NCBI GenBank assembly: GCA_018524725.1 | Contig: JAEUWP010000092.1 | Location: 1-64,000 of the forward strand | Origin: Podaxis mareebaensis | Taxonomy: Eukaryota; Basidiomycota; Agaricomycetes; Agaricales; Agaricaceae | Length of the DNA stretch: 64,000 nucleotides | Direction of reading: 5' to 3' | Part shown: piece by piece, positions 13,095 through 23,947 of the stretch | Numbering within the stretch: the first letter of the stretch is position 1 | How the letters are laid out: every line of letters begins with the position of its first letter | Translations under genes and position numbers: made by a program | Notes under the pieces: model-generated | What the model was told of the DNA's origin: nothing | Database searches by the model: none | Seen by the model: the letters and a program-made list of their open reading frames with translations, nothing else

Positions 13095-13473
13095 GACTAG
13101 GAGTTGAGTATGGCAATTGTGGTGGTCCCGTCCAAGTCCCAAGTCAACCTTTACCCTTCCGCCTCGGCTATATCCGATCCCTTTCTCGCATTATACCAGT
13201 GGCATCACACTGGGAACTCCATCACAACACTTATCCCCCACACATTTTCGTTCGTGGTTTCCCCTCAGAACCAACATGAACATGGTATCTATCTAACCAC
13301 CGAAATACAATCGTACACGAAAGCATCAAAAGGGCATACGGGCATAAAAGCGCCCGGGTCAGGTCGTGACCACACATTAAAATATGCGACCAGGTGAACT
13401 GGGTCAGCATGAACAAGATAAAGATATCGTACACACGCGCCAGAGTCCCAGAATCAACCAAAAAATAGCCATA
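13095..13473. other. intergenic, RanBP3-like promoter and histidine kinase 3' flank
   Basis: About 380 bp between two minus-strand genes. No feature recognised beyond the presumed promoter of the Ran-binding gene and the 3' UTR of the kinase downstream gene end. Confidence 0.4.
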
Positions 13474-16400
13474 TCATGAAGGTGAGGGTCGATCACCCGC
13501 AGCTGCCTCTGCGTGGTTCGCCTCACGGTTGATATTTTTTCTCCTCTCATCTGCACACTGCAGCACATCCCTTAGGCTCCTCTCGAGGACAGGTTTGGTG
13601 AGAACCCTAGAAGCAAGCATCAGAGCGTGACCAGTCTTAAAAACAGACAACACATACTTATCAACCCCAGCCTCTAGGTACTCCTGCTGATCTGTTTTAT
13701 AATTAGAATTTCGCTCAGGACCGTCAATTTTATCTGGCGACTTACCACTCAACAACGCATTGCCTGTATTCACGAGTCATATTAGTCATAATCAAGTGAA
13801 GAGATAGGTCAAAAGAGAAAATTTTAAAAATACATACCAGTGACACCCACGACAAAGTCTCTCCTTCCCAACTCTCTCAGCTTCGCCACAACCTTTAGTC
13901 CCGACATGACAGGCATCTGATTGTCCAAAAACACCACAGCATACTTCTGCTCATCAGACGTCCCTGTTGGAGTTGAGGCCGATGTCGACCGCGGCGTGAT
14001 CTCCTGTTCCAATATCGGCCTCGCCTCCCTCCTCGAATAGTCACTCGACGGCGTCGAGGTCGGAAGACTGATCCGCCGTCCCAAAATCATCTCCAATGCC
14101 ACCTCTCCATTCTCAGCAACAGACACATGGCAACCCAACCTCGTCAAGATCCTCTTCATCAACGTCCGCGTTAGCGAATCATCGTCCACCACCAACACAG
14201 ACATCCCTGCCGCCGGCTCGAAATTCATCCCTGTGTTTATCGATGAAGGGCTCCCCCGCGCATGAGTGGCATCGAACATCGCCAAGGGCGAGGTCGACGT
14301 CGTTGAATATGAAGACATCGCAGAGGGCGTGCATGCGGGCGGATGCGTATCGATTGCAAATGATCTCGGCGAAGGCAATTGAACGAACGTTGGTCGTTGG
14401 ATCACTCTTTTGGCCGTAGGCACTGGGGTACTCGACGAAGATTCCGTCCTTGTGCGGCTCCCTCGTGAATTGCCGCGCGTCAGAGTCGATGTAGCAGAAG
14501 GAACCGCATCCATACTGGAATACGACGTGGATTTCGAGCTCGATGCAACCGCATTCGTATTCACCGCAAGTTTACCATCTGGTCCTTTCTCGCTCTCTGG
14601 TGTTGCCGCGGGGCTCATCTCGTTAGGCGTAGCCGCAGTACTCGACGTGGGCGCCGTACTTCCATCTTGAACTGTGACGTCGTCTTCATCTTCTTGAGCT
14701 GAATCTGTCTGGGAACAATATTGCGTACCAGTCGAAGGATCACCGATAGTTCGTGTGGGCACGTGGTTGTCTGAATCATCCTTTCTCAGTACCAGTTCGA
14801 AACGGCCAGCTATACACAAACGGAACCACAGGGGAGTCAAAGCAGAGTGCGATGAGTTTCTTGCGCCTAGCAGTGAGAGAACCCAAACCGAAAATGACAC
14901 AAACCTTGATCCATGAGGCTGTGCATCGCCGAAATCGTCCTCGCAGAACCAGAACTACCATCCCTCGACATTCCCCCAACGTCTGAAGTCGCCGCAATAA
15001 TCCCATTCGCGGTCCCATTGGTACCCGTGCGCAGAAGAGCTTGTCCATGCTCGTAGTCAACGTGGCTAGCCCCTTGTGATATCTCAGCATCGGGGGGAGG
15101 CGGCTGGTTCACGACAGCTTCTTGTCCGATTCCGAGAGGAAGCTCTACCCAGAACGTTGACCCCCGTCCAACTTTGGATTGCACCCCCAATCTTCCCCCG
15201 CTCAGCTTGACAATTTGTCGCACAAGCGCCAGGCCCAGACCAGTCCCTTTTCCACCTATTTTCCAAAATTGTTGACAAGTTGGTGTCAGACATTCTACAG
15301 GGCTTACCTTGCTGTCTTCCTTGCTCCGTCTGATTGAATGCAGCTAGGAAATTACAGTCAGAATTCACCCTGCTTCCAGAAAGAAGACACAACTTACTGA
15401 AGAGTTTATGCATATCACACGGCTTGATTCCATACCCTGTATCCTCCACCTCAATCCTCACGACGATTATCTCTGATGGTGCATCAGATTTCGAAGCGCT
15501 GGGATGGCTATTAGACTTGGAATTCGTCTTCTCGTTATCCACCTCCTCCAATTCCTGTTCCGTATCATGTCGACTAAGGTGTGACACAGACAAGGGGTAC
15601 CGTGGTTTATCATCTTGACCGTCTTCCGGTAATGATTGTGGTGGGTTGAGAGGATCTCCTCCGGGTGCTATGTATGGGAGCACTAGCTTCGTTCGAATTG
15701 TTAGTTTGCCCCCGGAAGGCGTAAATTTGCAGGCGTTGCTATAAGATGCTTCAGTTTCATTTTCGCTTTCAACTAGAGAATACATGCCTAGCAAGGTTGG
15801 TAACAACCTGCCTTAGACGGGTCTCATCACCGGTGACCACGCCATCAACGCCGGGGTGTGCTTCAATATGACTACGGATACTCTCGAGGCTCCCGCCGAG
15901 GGCTTCATAGGCGGCTTTTCTGGCGACCTGCAATGCTCATAAGTTGTCACTGTTTTAGACATGAGACGAAAACATACGAGGTCAATGTTAGGGTCCAGAT
16001 GGATCTCCAAGGTCAAGTTACGAGCATCAGTGGCCAAGCGAAGTGGTACCAGGAGAGACCGCATGACTTGATGAAATGCGTATGGCTATATAAGCTTCGT
16101 TAGTCGAGCACATATTTTGTGCTTTGCGCGGGGGCGTACTCTTGAAGCAGATTCAAATTTGCCACTATCCATCTTGTTGCTAAAATCATGTTAAAACCCT
16201 GTTGCCATGAAGACCATCCTGTAGTGCATGCTCACAAGTCCAAGACATCGTTAAGAACTAAAGGGACGGTGAGCCTTTGACGGTCAGAGATAGAACACTT
16301 GAACTACCTTTCGACATCATATTCAAACTGCCGGATAGGGCATTGAACTCGATCTGCTGATCTTTCATGATATTCCCAGAAGCCTCCATGTTCTGAACAG

Positions 16401-18521
16401 CCAAGACTTATGTATCTCAGTACGTATGCACGAGAGATAGGCAACAACGGTGAGCTCACGAGCAGTGTTCAATGGCACTCGGACCTGTATTGGGGCCGAA
16501 TCAGATAGGTAAATGAAACCCTGAGATCTCACAATGAAATACTTATCATGAAATACATAACTGGATATACATTAGCCAACGTCAAAATTCTATCAGTCCC
16601 AAGACTCACGAGGTAAGCCTTCTCTTCGAGTCCGCTGTCTTCCGTTCATTCACTTGGGCCTTCTGTGTGGCCTGCGGAATCAAAAGCCAAATATGAGACT
16701 ATCACCGGAGAATAGATGAGCAGGTAAGACCTTGTACTGGATCTTGAGTTGGTATCGTAGGGTGTATAGGCGTCTTTCTGACTAAAAATAAATTTCGTCA
16801 ACGGTTGTTCGGAACATTCAGTGCTAGCGACTCACGTTCTCCCGCATGTAGTGGACATAAATAAGGACTGCAAAATAAGACGAGTTATAGGTAGTAGAAT
16901 AGAACACCAAGCGAAAAGCATACAAAAATGAAAGACAAAGAAGTTGATCATGTCTATCCGAATAGTTAGCAGGCTCGGATGCAATCTAGGGGTGCGAAAT
17001 CGACGTACTCCTAACCCAACTCGACCGCTCGGGTATCATGACAATTGAAGTCCTGGACACTCTGTGAGGATTCAGAAGATAGAGAGATATAAGTGAACTC
17101 ACATGATGAAAAAGCTGATGGCGCCGATGGCAGCCATCAACCTATTCAATTTCAGACCAAAGAGACCCATCGTTTGCAAAGCCTGTCGCCGACGTAAAAT
17201 ACAGCAAAAATCAAAGATAATAGACTGACCGTGGTGTAGTAGAATAAATAAAGAAAGTCGCGAGTGCTGGCACAATCTGTAAGGGTGTGGGGATCGCTGT
17301 TTTTCGTTGCGTAGAAATGGCATAATTTGCTGGAAAAAATGGCGCTTTAGGATGCTTCAAAACAAGAGAACGAAAAGGCATTACATGAACAGAACCAAGT
17401 AGAATCCCCTGGACGATAGACGTTGGTTTGGAAACAGGTGAGAAGCGTTGAGGGACTCACCAGGCCCAGATTGCAACAACCAAAAATAACTGGTAAAGAA
17501 TAGGCCGGTCCCGGGGCCAATCGTAGATTACCATCCATCTGGCGACATGAGATATTATCTCCATGATAATGAAATGAAACGACGTACAGGACGGGGAATG
17601 CAAGAAGAGGTCCAACCTGGGAAGATGCAGATGATTTCAAAGTTAAGATAGCTGGGTAATAAATGAATGACGCCGTACGTACCACGAAGTAGAACACGAT
17701 ATCACTCTTGGAAATATCATGATCAATATCTCTGTCGAGGAAAGCAACTCCAAGGACCCAGTTCACAATAAGCCAGAGTGCTGCCCAGATTGCTAAGGAT
17801 TTTTTGAGTATCCAATCTTCCTGTACAACGCCGTCAGCAAATGTGGGTGGGAAGGAAAACAGCAGATATGTACTTGTGCAAAATGACCTTCTGACTTCTC
17901 ATCTCCAAAGCGAGTGAAGAAGAATTCTCGGAGAGTGGGGTAGAATTTGTAGCGTATGATGACGAGGGGTGTCCATATCCGCCAGAAGTTGTCGTGTATC
18001 ACGCTTTCCTGGTCACTGACGTTACCAGCAACGGTTTGTCCTGTTTGGCCAATAACCGACTTGTCTAGTGGTGGAATGTTACCTCCGTGTTCTGACGGCG
18101 ACTCGGAGGTTTTGATTTCCTCTGACCATACCCGATCCACGACTATCTCGTCCACCTCACCCTCCTCATCCAAAGGTTGTTCTGTTCGTCTGGCGAGGTT
18201 GTTGTCCGCCGCACTGTCACCAATAAGGGAACTGTTGGAAGGAGCTACACCCGCCCCGAGTTGCTTCTTCAAGCGCATCCAGTAGGCGCCGAAGCTGAGT
18301 CGAGCAGCCTTGGCCCTGGTACGGGGGGAATCATGGGGATGTACGGCAGGTGGAGGGAGGATGTGGTCGACAGCAGTGGAGGTGGCCGGAGTGGGCATAC
18401 CAGACTTGTTGAAGTCTTGGGTCTTCTCACCCATAGAGATGCGTAGCGGGGACCCCAGGTTCTCTTCGTCGGACCATTTGGAAGCATCAAAGCCGGTGAT
18501 GCGTCTTAGCCAGGAAGGCAT
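13474..18521 (-). CDS. hybrid sensor histidine kinase with multi-pass membrane sensor and receiver domain
   Basis: A 26-exon model totals 1223 residues. Exons (minus, 5' to 3'): 18521-17874, 17820-17683, 17616-17588, 17538-17461, 17408-17385, 17329-17230, 17182-17103, 17061-17009, 16953-16924, 16867-16836, 16781-16731, 16671-16610, 16560-16533, 16484-16460, 16406-16308, 16257-16236, 16179-16140, 16085-15978, 15927-15788, 15738-15398, 15343-15308, 15255-14905, 14809-13838, 13763-13746, 13691-13658, 13606-13474. A soluble head (1-216) precedes several hydrophobic helices (about 217-393), a DHp helix with His446, a HATPase with N-box [18 protein letters not shown] and [10 protein letters not shown] motifs, and a C-terminal receiver with acidic DDD, phospho-acceptor Asp in FLDNQMP and Lys in TKP. 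It should feed a His-Asp phosphorelay. The intron at 15739-15787 is GC-AG. The H-box is odd: four residues (KYFI) separate HD from VRVPLN in the canonical-splice model. Ligand unknown. Confidence 0.88.
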
Positions 18522-19595
18522 TTGGGATGCCCGCTGTGGTAGAGGGGAAAGGAACGCAAACACCGAATGACAGAACGACAAGGGATGGATGGATAGACTT
18601 GTTGGGTAACACGACGCTCGAGGTGAGTGACGCTCTGGCCGGGGTCACAATCTACGCCGACAACGGCTATATCGGGCACGAAGCTCTGAATCTGAGATGA
18701 CATAAGCCGATCGCGTTCCTTGGGAAGATGTGTTTGGGGCACGACCCTGGATTCTCCATTAGGAAAAGCCACAAGTCGCCGTAAGAGCTCGTATTCGCCG
18801 GGGCAGTCCGTCCGTGGTGATCTGAGTCTCTTGCAACCGCTTGTTTGCCCATCTCCTACTCGGATACTCTGGCCCTGCATCCATATCAGATCAACAGTCA
18901 TCAAACATCGCCGCGGCCTGTCGATTCCAATGTCGTCCCCACACCCCTTCGGAATCTTCCACCACACACCAAGAACCCTGTCAGGTTCCCTGCCTCCTTT
19001 CCTGGACCCATCCTGCCCCACTTCCACAGACTGCCTATTTACTTACCAACACAGCCAAATGATGCGTCCTCTCTGGCGACATGACGCTTCCCCCTTTCAT
19101 CGCCGTGGTTTGGTTCCAGCCACATGCCTTGAGGGGCAAGAGGGCCCCCCGTTCTATTCTTGGTGAGCTTTCCCTGGAAAGCACGCGTAACCCCCCTGCC
19201 CCGAGTGAGAGGTCATCAAAGTGCCTGCTGTAGCATAGATACATTAGTACAAAAACACCCTTGCGAAAACACGGACACCGTACAATACCACACACATAAG
19301 AGAGGCGTCGTGGCCGCAGAAAAAGAGTCATTATTTGAAAATGCTGTGGTTGCTATTCCGAGATCAAGCTATCGTCGGAGTGCGAATTATTGGTCACCTC
19401 TTGTTTCCTCTCTTGCACCTCCATCGACCACCCTCCTCGCATTTTCGTTGAAACTACCTTACAACTCCTCCGAAGGACTCTTGAATTTCATATTTTCATT
19501 GATATCTGTGCACCCCACATCCTTGCATATTTTTCTTCGTTTGGTTCAACTTCCTGTACTCTGCCCAGCCACCGTCACACGAACCCGTGCAACAC
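18522..19595. promoter_or_regulatory. divergent promoter region, histidine kinase and Snt2-like gene
   Basis: About 1.07 kb between the start codons of two divergently transcribed genes. A 173-codon minus-strand frame (19027-18506) overlaps the kinase start in another phase, but it shows no recognisable domain and is best treated as leader or chance. No TATA box can be assigned with confidence. Confidence 0.45.
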
Positions 19596-22500
19596 ATGGC
19601 CCATCCCGTATTCCTCAAAAACGGAGACCAAGTCAAAGTCAATGGTATACCATTGAATAAAAACCCATAAATATGCTCTCAGAGGTGTTCACATATTTTT
19701 ACAGACCATGTCTATTGTTCACCGAGTTGGGAGGCCCGAGATGGCACGCCTTATTCCATTGCACGAATAATGGAGTTTCTTCCCCCTGAAGACGCCCCAA
19801 AGGGACCCGAAGGCAAAAACTACCTATATACTCGAGTGCGCCTTGCGTGGTACTACCGCCCTAGCGACGTGAGTGACCGCACCGTCGCCGACTCCCGACT
19901 TCTTCTCGCCGCCATATATTCCGAGGTCTGCGACATCAATCAATTACGCGGCAAATGTTATGTCGTTCATAGAGACAAAATATCGGATCTTGCTGGTTGG
20001 AAGAAACGTCCAGATAGGTTTTACTTCAACCGTTTATTCGACCCATACATCAAGAAAGAGTTTGAAGTCATCCAGTCTACAGACGTTCGTAACAGTACGT
20101 GTCCCAAAGTGGCGCATGCGCTCTTTCAATTTTTCCTCCTCCGCTCCAAGCTCAACCGTCAATCTGAATTAGTACCTGACCACATCCGCGAAGTTTTGAC
20201 ATCGCGATATGAATACATTGTTGCCGAGAAAGAGGTAGTTGCAGACCTCACAGATAGCATACGTCTGTGTGCCACGTGCAATGAGTGGTGCCCGAGGTGA
20301 GTGTAGTTATCTTCTGTCAGAATCTAGACAACCATCACGCCGCATGTGGGTTGTCACGATTTCGTCTATCCCATGCATCAATCAACATAGCATATCTAAT
20401 GACCGACATTTCATCTTCCTCCCCAACCGGATGAACAGCGCTGAAACTGTGCAATGTGACCGTTGCAAGAAATACTTTCATATGGGCTGTGTCCAACCTC
20501 CCCTACATGCCAAGCCTTCTCGAGGATACGGTTGGACTTGCGCTCCCTGTTCTCGCAAGCATGAGGAAGAAGTCGATAGTCACGACGTGCGCTATCCTAC
20601 ACCCTCCGCCCCGCGCAAGACGAATGCACCACCGGCTAGAGGACGGGGACGGCCTCGCAAAGATCGGGCCCAGGCCGAGCGGGAAGAGAACTTCCCCGTC
20701 AAGCACTTCAACATGTGGCCTTTCCGATATTTTGGGTAGGTACTTCCAATGATCTTCTGTAGATCTATAGCTCCGTCTCGGACTCAGCGAATATATCCTG
20801 ACATGTTTTGATCTAGGCAATACACTGTTGCGGAAGATACCCTAGGTGAGTTTACGTGGCTTATCAATGCCAGTGTTAATTTTGGTCCTTCTGACCATCC
20901 CACACTACGAATAGACCCAGAGGACTTAATCTTTCCTCGTACGGCTACACGCCAAGGCCCAAAATATCAAGCCAATGTTCCACCGGCTCCAGACCCATAT
21001 AATCACCCTCCAGGTGAGCGCTACGTCCTAATCGGCGCTTCCATGATCGAAATACCACATGAACCACTGTTTTCTTAGATATCGACGAGCGCGGTGGAGA
21101 TAATACTGTTGAAGTTCTGGGCATCATTAACAGCTTGACAGAGGCGGAAGGTTTGTGATATGGCTCTTGTCGTCTTATGAATGACGTAAATCTAGGGTCT
21201 GACTTATCCATGGGTTTATCTTTCAACAGTTGCCGAAGGTAAGCATCGCCATTTCCAGCCATTGAAAGAAGGCTTACAGCATTCCCATGGCACTTTGCCC
21301 CCTTTTTGTGATTCTTCTCACCACGGTCGCCAGTGGAAGCCTGCAAGAGAACCCTGACAGATAATAAGGAACTCCAAACGAGCGTGGACTGGTTGACAGA
21401 AGTCATTCGCCGCTTTTCTGATGCAGCCTTAGCCGCCCGTCCGTTCACTGCGGTGAACATGAAGAACGTAATGCGGGTCGACAAGGTTGGTACTCTTGGT
21501 TACCATTTTACAGACAGTCTAAACCCTCGGTCGTTATGCTGTACAGTGGACAAAGGAAGAAACACCGTATAAGGATGAGGAGTGGACCCGAGAAGAAATC
21601 ATCGCATTCGAGGATGCGATCATGCATCATAATGCAGAGCTTCGGGCAGTACGAGATGAAGTCGTCACTCGCACGATGCCGGAGGTCGTCCGATTCTATG
21701 GTCACTGGAAAAAGTAAGTTTTCCCATATCACCTTCACACTTCCAATCATTCACATCTCTTCACACTTCACAGTCAGAAGCTGGGTGAACAGCACAAACG
21801 GATCAAAGAAAGTGGCGAACCGCCCAAACCCGCCAGCCGTCGTTATCGAAGCGACGAGGAAGCTTCTAACGGGCAGCATGTGGGGCTATCGGACGATGAG
21901 AGCTCCATAGTTGCTGAGCCAGCCTCAAGGACCCCAACCTGCGGCGCCTGTAGGACACGCGACTCGCCTACTTGGTGGAAAGCACCAAAAGGGTTGTCGA
22001 CTAGCATCCTCTGCGATACTTGCGGAACAAACTGGCGCAAATATGCAGATCTTAATCTTGTCCGGCAGTCCCGCGAAGACTCACTTCCTTCTGCCAAGTC
22101 CAGGGCCAATGAAAAGCGTGAAGGAACGCCATTGTCAGGTCCATCATCCAAGCGGGCAAAGGTAATACTTTTCTTTCTTGTTTTCTGACGCATACATGTG
22201 CTCGTAGAGGAGTTAACCTCCTGCGTCCGATGTTCATTAAGCGCCGCAGTTTGGGTTCTGCCACGACGGGACTAACCCATTACCCTCTAGACTTCAGTTT
22301 CGGCACAGTCGACACCGCCACCACCTCCTTCTACGGCACCCCAAGTACGTTGCTTGGCGTGTACTAGAACAGGACCATTAGGGAAAGTCCTTAAGTGCCA
22401 AAAATGCGAGGTCCGAGTCCACGCTGGTGAGTAATCTCGGGTTCAAAGGGATACCCTTTTCCACGGACTTAACATAAATAACTGTGATGAACTTCAGGGT

Positions 22501-23760
22501 CTTGCGGCGCTGTCCTTCTAGACCCAACGAAACCAGAAAAATGGACATGTGAGCTCTGTGACAACGAACAAACACAAGAAGCATCTATCGTACGTCTCAT
22601 TTCCCCAACTACAGGCGAATTTTCTCTAAATAGCGATGTTTCCCTATCACCCTCTTCCCATGGATCGTCGTTGTGGGATTCTCACGGTACCAGAACCCGG
22701 ACTGTGTTCTATGTCCGCGAGGGCGGAATGAGGATCGGAAAAAGAAGCCATACCCCCCAGCGGATACCTTCCTTCGTGTTTGCAAACCGACGGAGCAACA
22801 GTGTTGGGCGCATGTCTTATGCGCAGTATTTTCTCCGGAAATCACGTTTGCTGACGCTGCTCGCCTACGGCTAATTGAAGGCATCAATACCATTTCCAAT
22901 CACCGCTGGTCGGCTGTAAGTATGATTTCATATCACCCCGTCCCAATATCCCCATCAAGCGATGCTCATGACGCCTTTTCTGTTTTCCACTTTCTGATAT
23001 TGATTGACTACCCCGTACCCTCTGATGTAGAAATGCGCTATATGCAACACTATCCAAGGGGCAGTGATCCGCTGTAGTGACTGCAACAGGGAGTTTCATG
23101 CGTCTTGCGCTTGGAAGCAAGGGCACAGATTCGGCTTTGAGATCCAACCCGTATGTGAATCAATCCCTTCCCGTAACCAACTGCTTATCGATCATCCGGT
23201 ATGTCATCGTCTAAACTTATATACAATCCAGGTCAAAAGCAGTCGACGTGATACGACCACTACCGTAACCTTTAAAGGCGAAACGGGATGCATGAACGCT
23301 ATTGTGTCATGCAAAGACCACGACCACAGCCGAAGGTCCATCTACGACATTTGTGAAACAAACGAAGGCGGCGAGGTTAGTCAATGCCATAAAACATACA
23401 TCATTCTAGACTTCGGTGTGAATAACAAACTTACATGAACCTCTCTCCTTCTCCCAGACGGCCCTTCAAGTCTACGTTCAGGCTTACAAACAGGCACCAG
23501 TGGGCCAGGCGCACGGGCTACTCCGCAAAGCTCGACGGTTGGATAGCATCCTCCATGCCCGGTCCGAATCCATCTCGTCCAACGCATCAACGCCGCAATC
23601 TATTTCCTCTCCCGGACCCGAATGTCACCAGTGCCGAACTCAATTCTCTCCAGCTTTCTACCCTACGTCAGACCCTGACCAGTACTTGTGCCATAAATGC
23701 TATTTCGAGGCAGCTGAGAAGACGAACGGCCAGAGTAGCATGGGTATGATTGTATCATGA
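19596..23760 (+). CDS. Snt2-like chromatin protein with BAH, PHD, SANT and GATA-like fingers
   Basis: A 17-exon model of 930 residues: 19596-19644, 19705-20094, 20173-20296, 20439-20735, 20817-20845, 20915-21013, 21079-21150, 21230-21238, 21334-21485, 21547-21713, 21774-22161, 22291-22426, 22498-22589, 22694-22915, 23031-23150, 23232-23375, 23458-23760. Domain order: BAH (about 10-150, YCSPSWEARDGTPYSIARI through FNRLFDPYIKKEFEV), PHD finger (about 177-240, CDRCKKYFHMGC), a SANT-like helix block (about 407-465, WTREEIIAFEDAI), a GATA-like C-x2-C-x18-C-x2-C finger (about 518-558), a second PHD and an extended PHD (about 608-780), and a final C-x2-C pair finger (about 885-915). This matches fungal Snt2, a histone-tail reader that works with Rpd3 deacetylase and the Ecm5/Lid2 demethylase. 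One exon is a 9-nt microexon. It ends only 187 bp from the convergent deubiquitinase. Confidence 0.87.
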
Positions 23761-23947
23761 GCTGTTGAATTAAAAACTATAACATTACACAAATCACTAA
23801 GTCCGGGGGGGTACTGAAATGGTGGATGGCAGTAGTGGGTGAGGCGGATCATAATGCGAAACGTTAGAATACAAAGACACGACTAGCGTGGACAGTTGAA
23901 GACCTGACCACGAAGGGAACAATAAAGGAAGAAACTAATGGTGTACT

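Noticed and set aside
18506..19027. 173-codon minus-strand frame upstream of the histidine kinase
   Set aside because: Overlaps the kinase start in a different phase, has no recognisable motif, and the kinase ATG at 18521 begins the conserved-looking protein.
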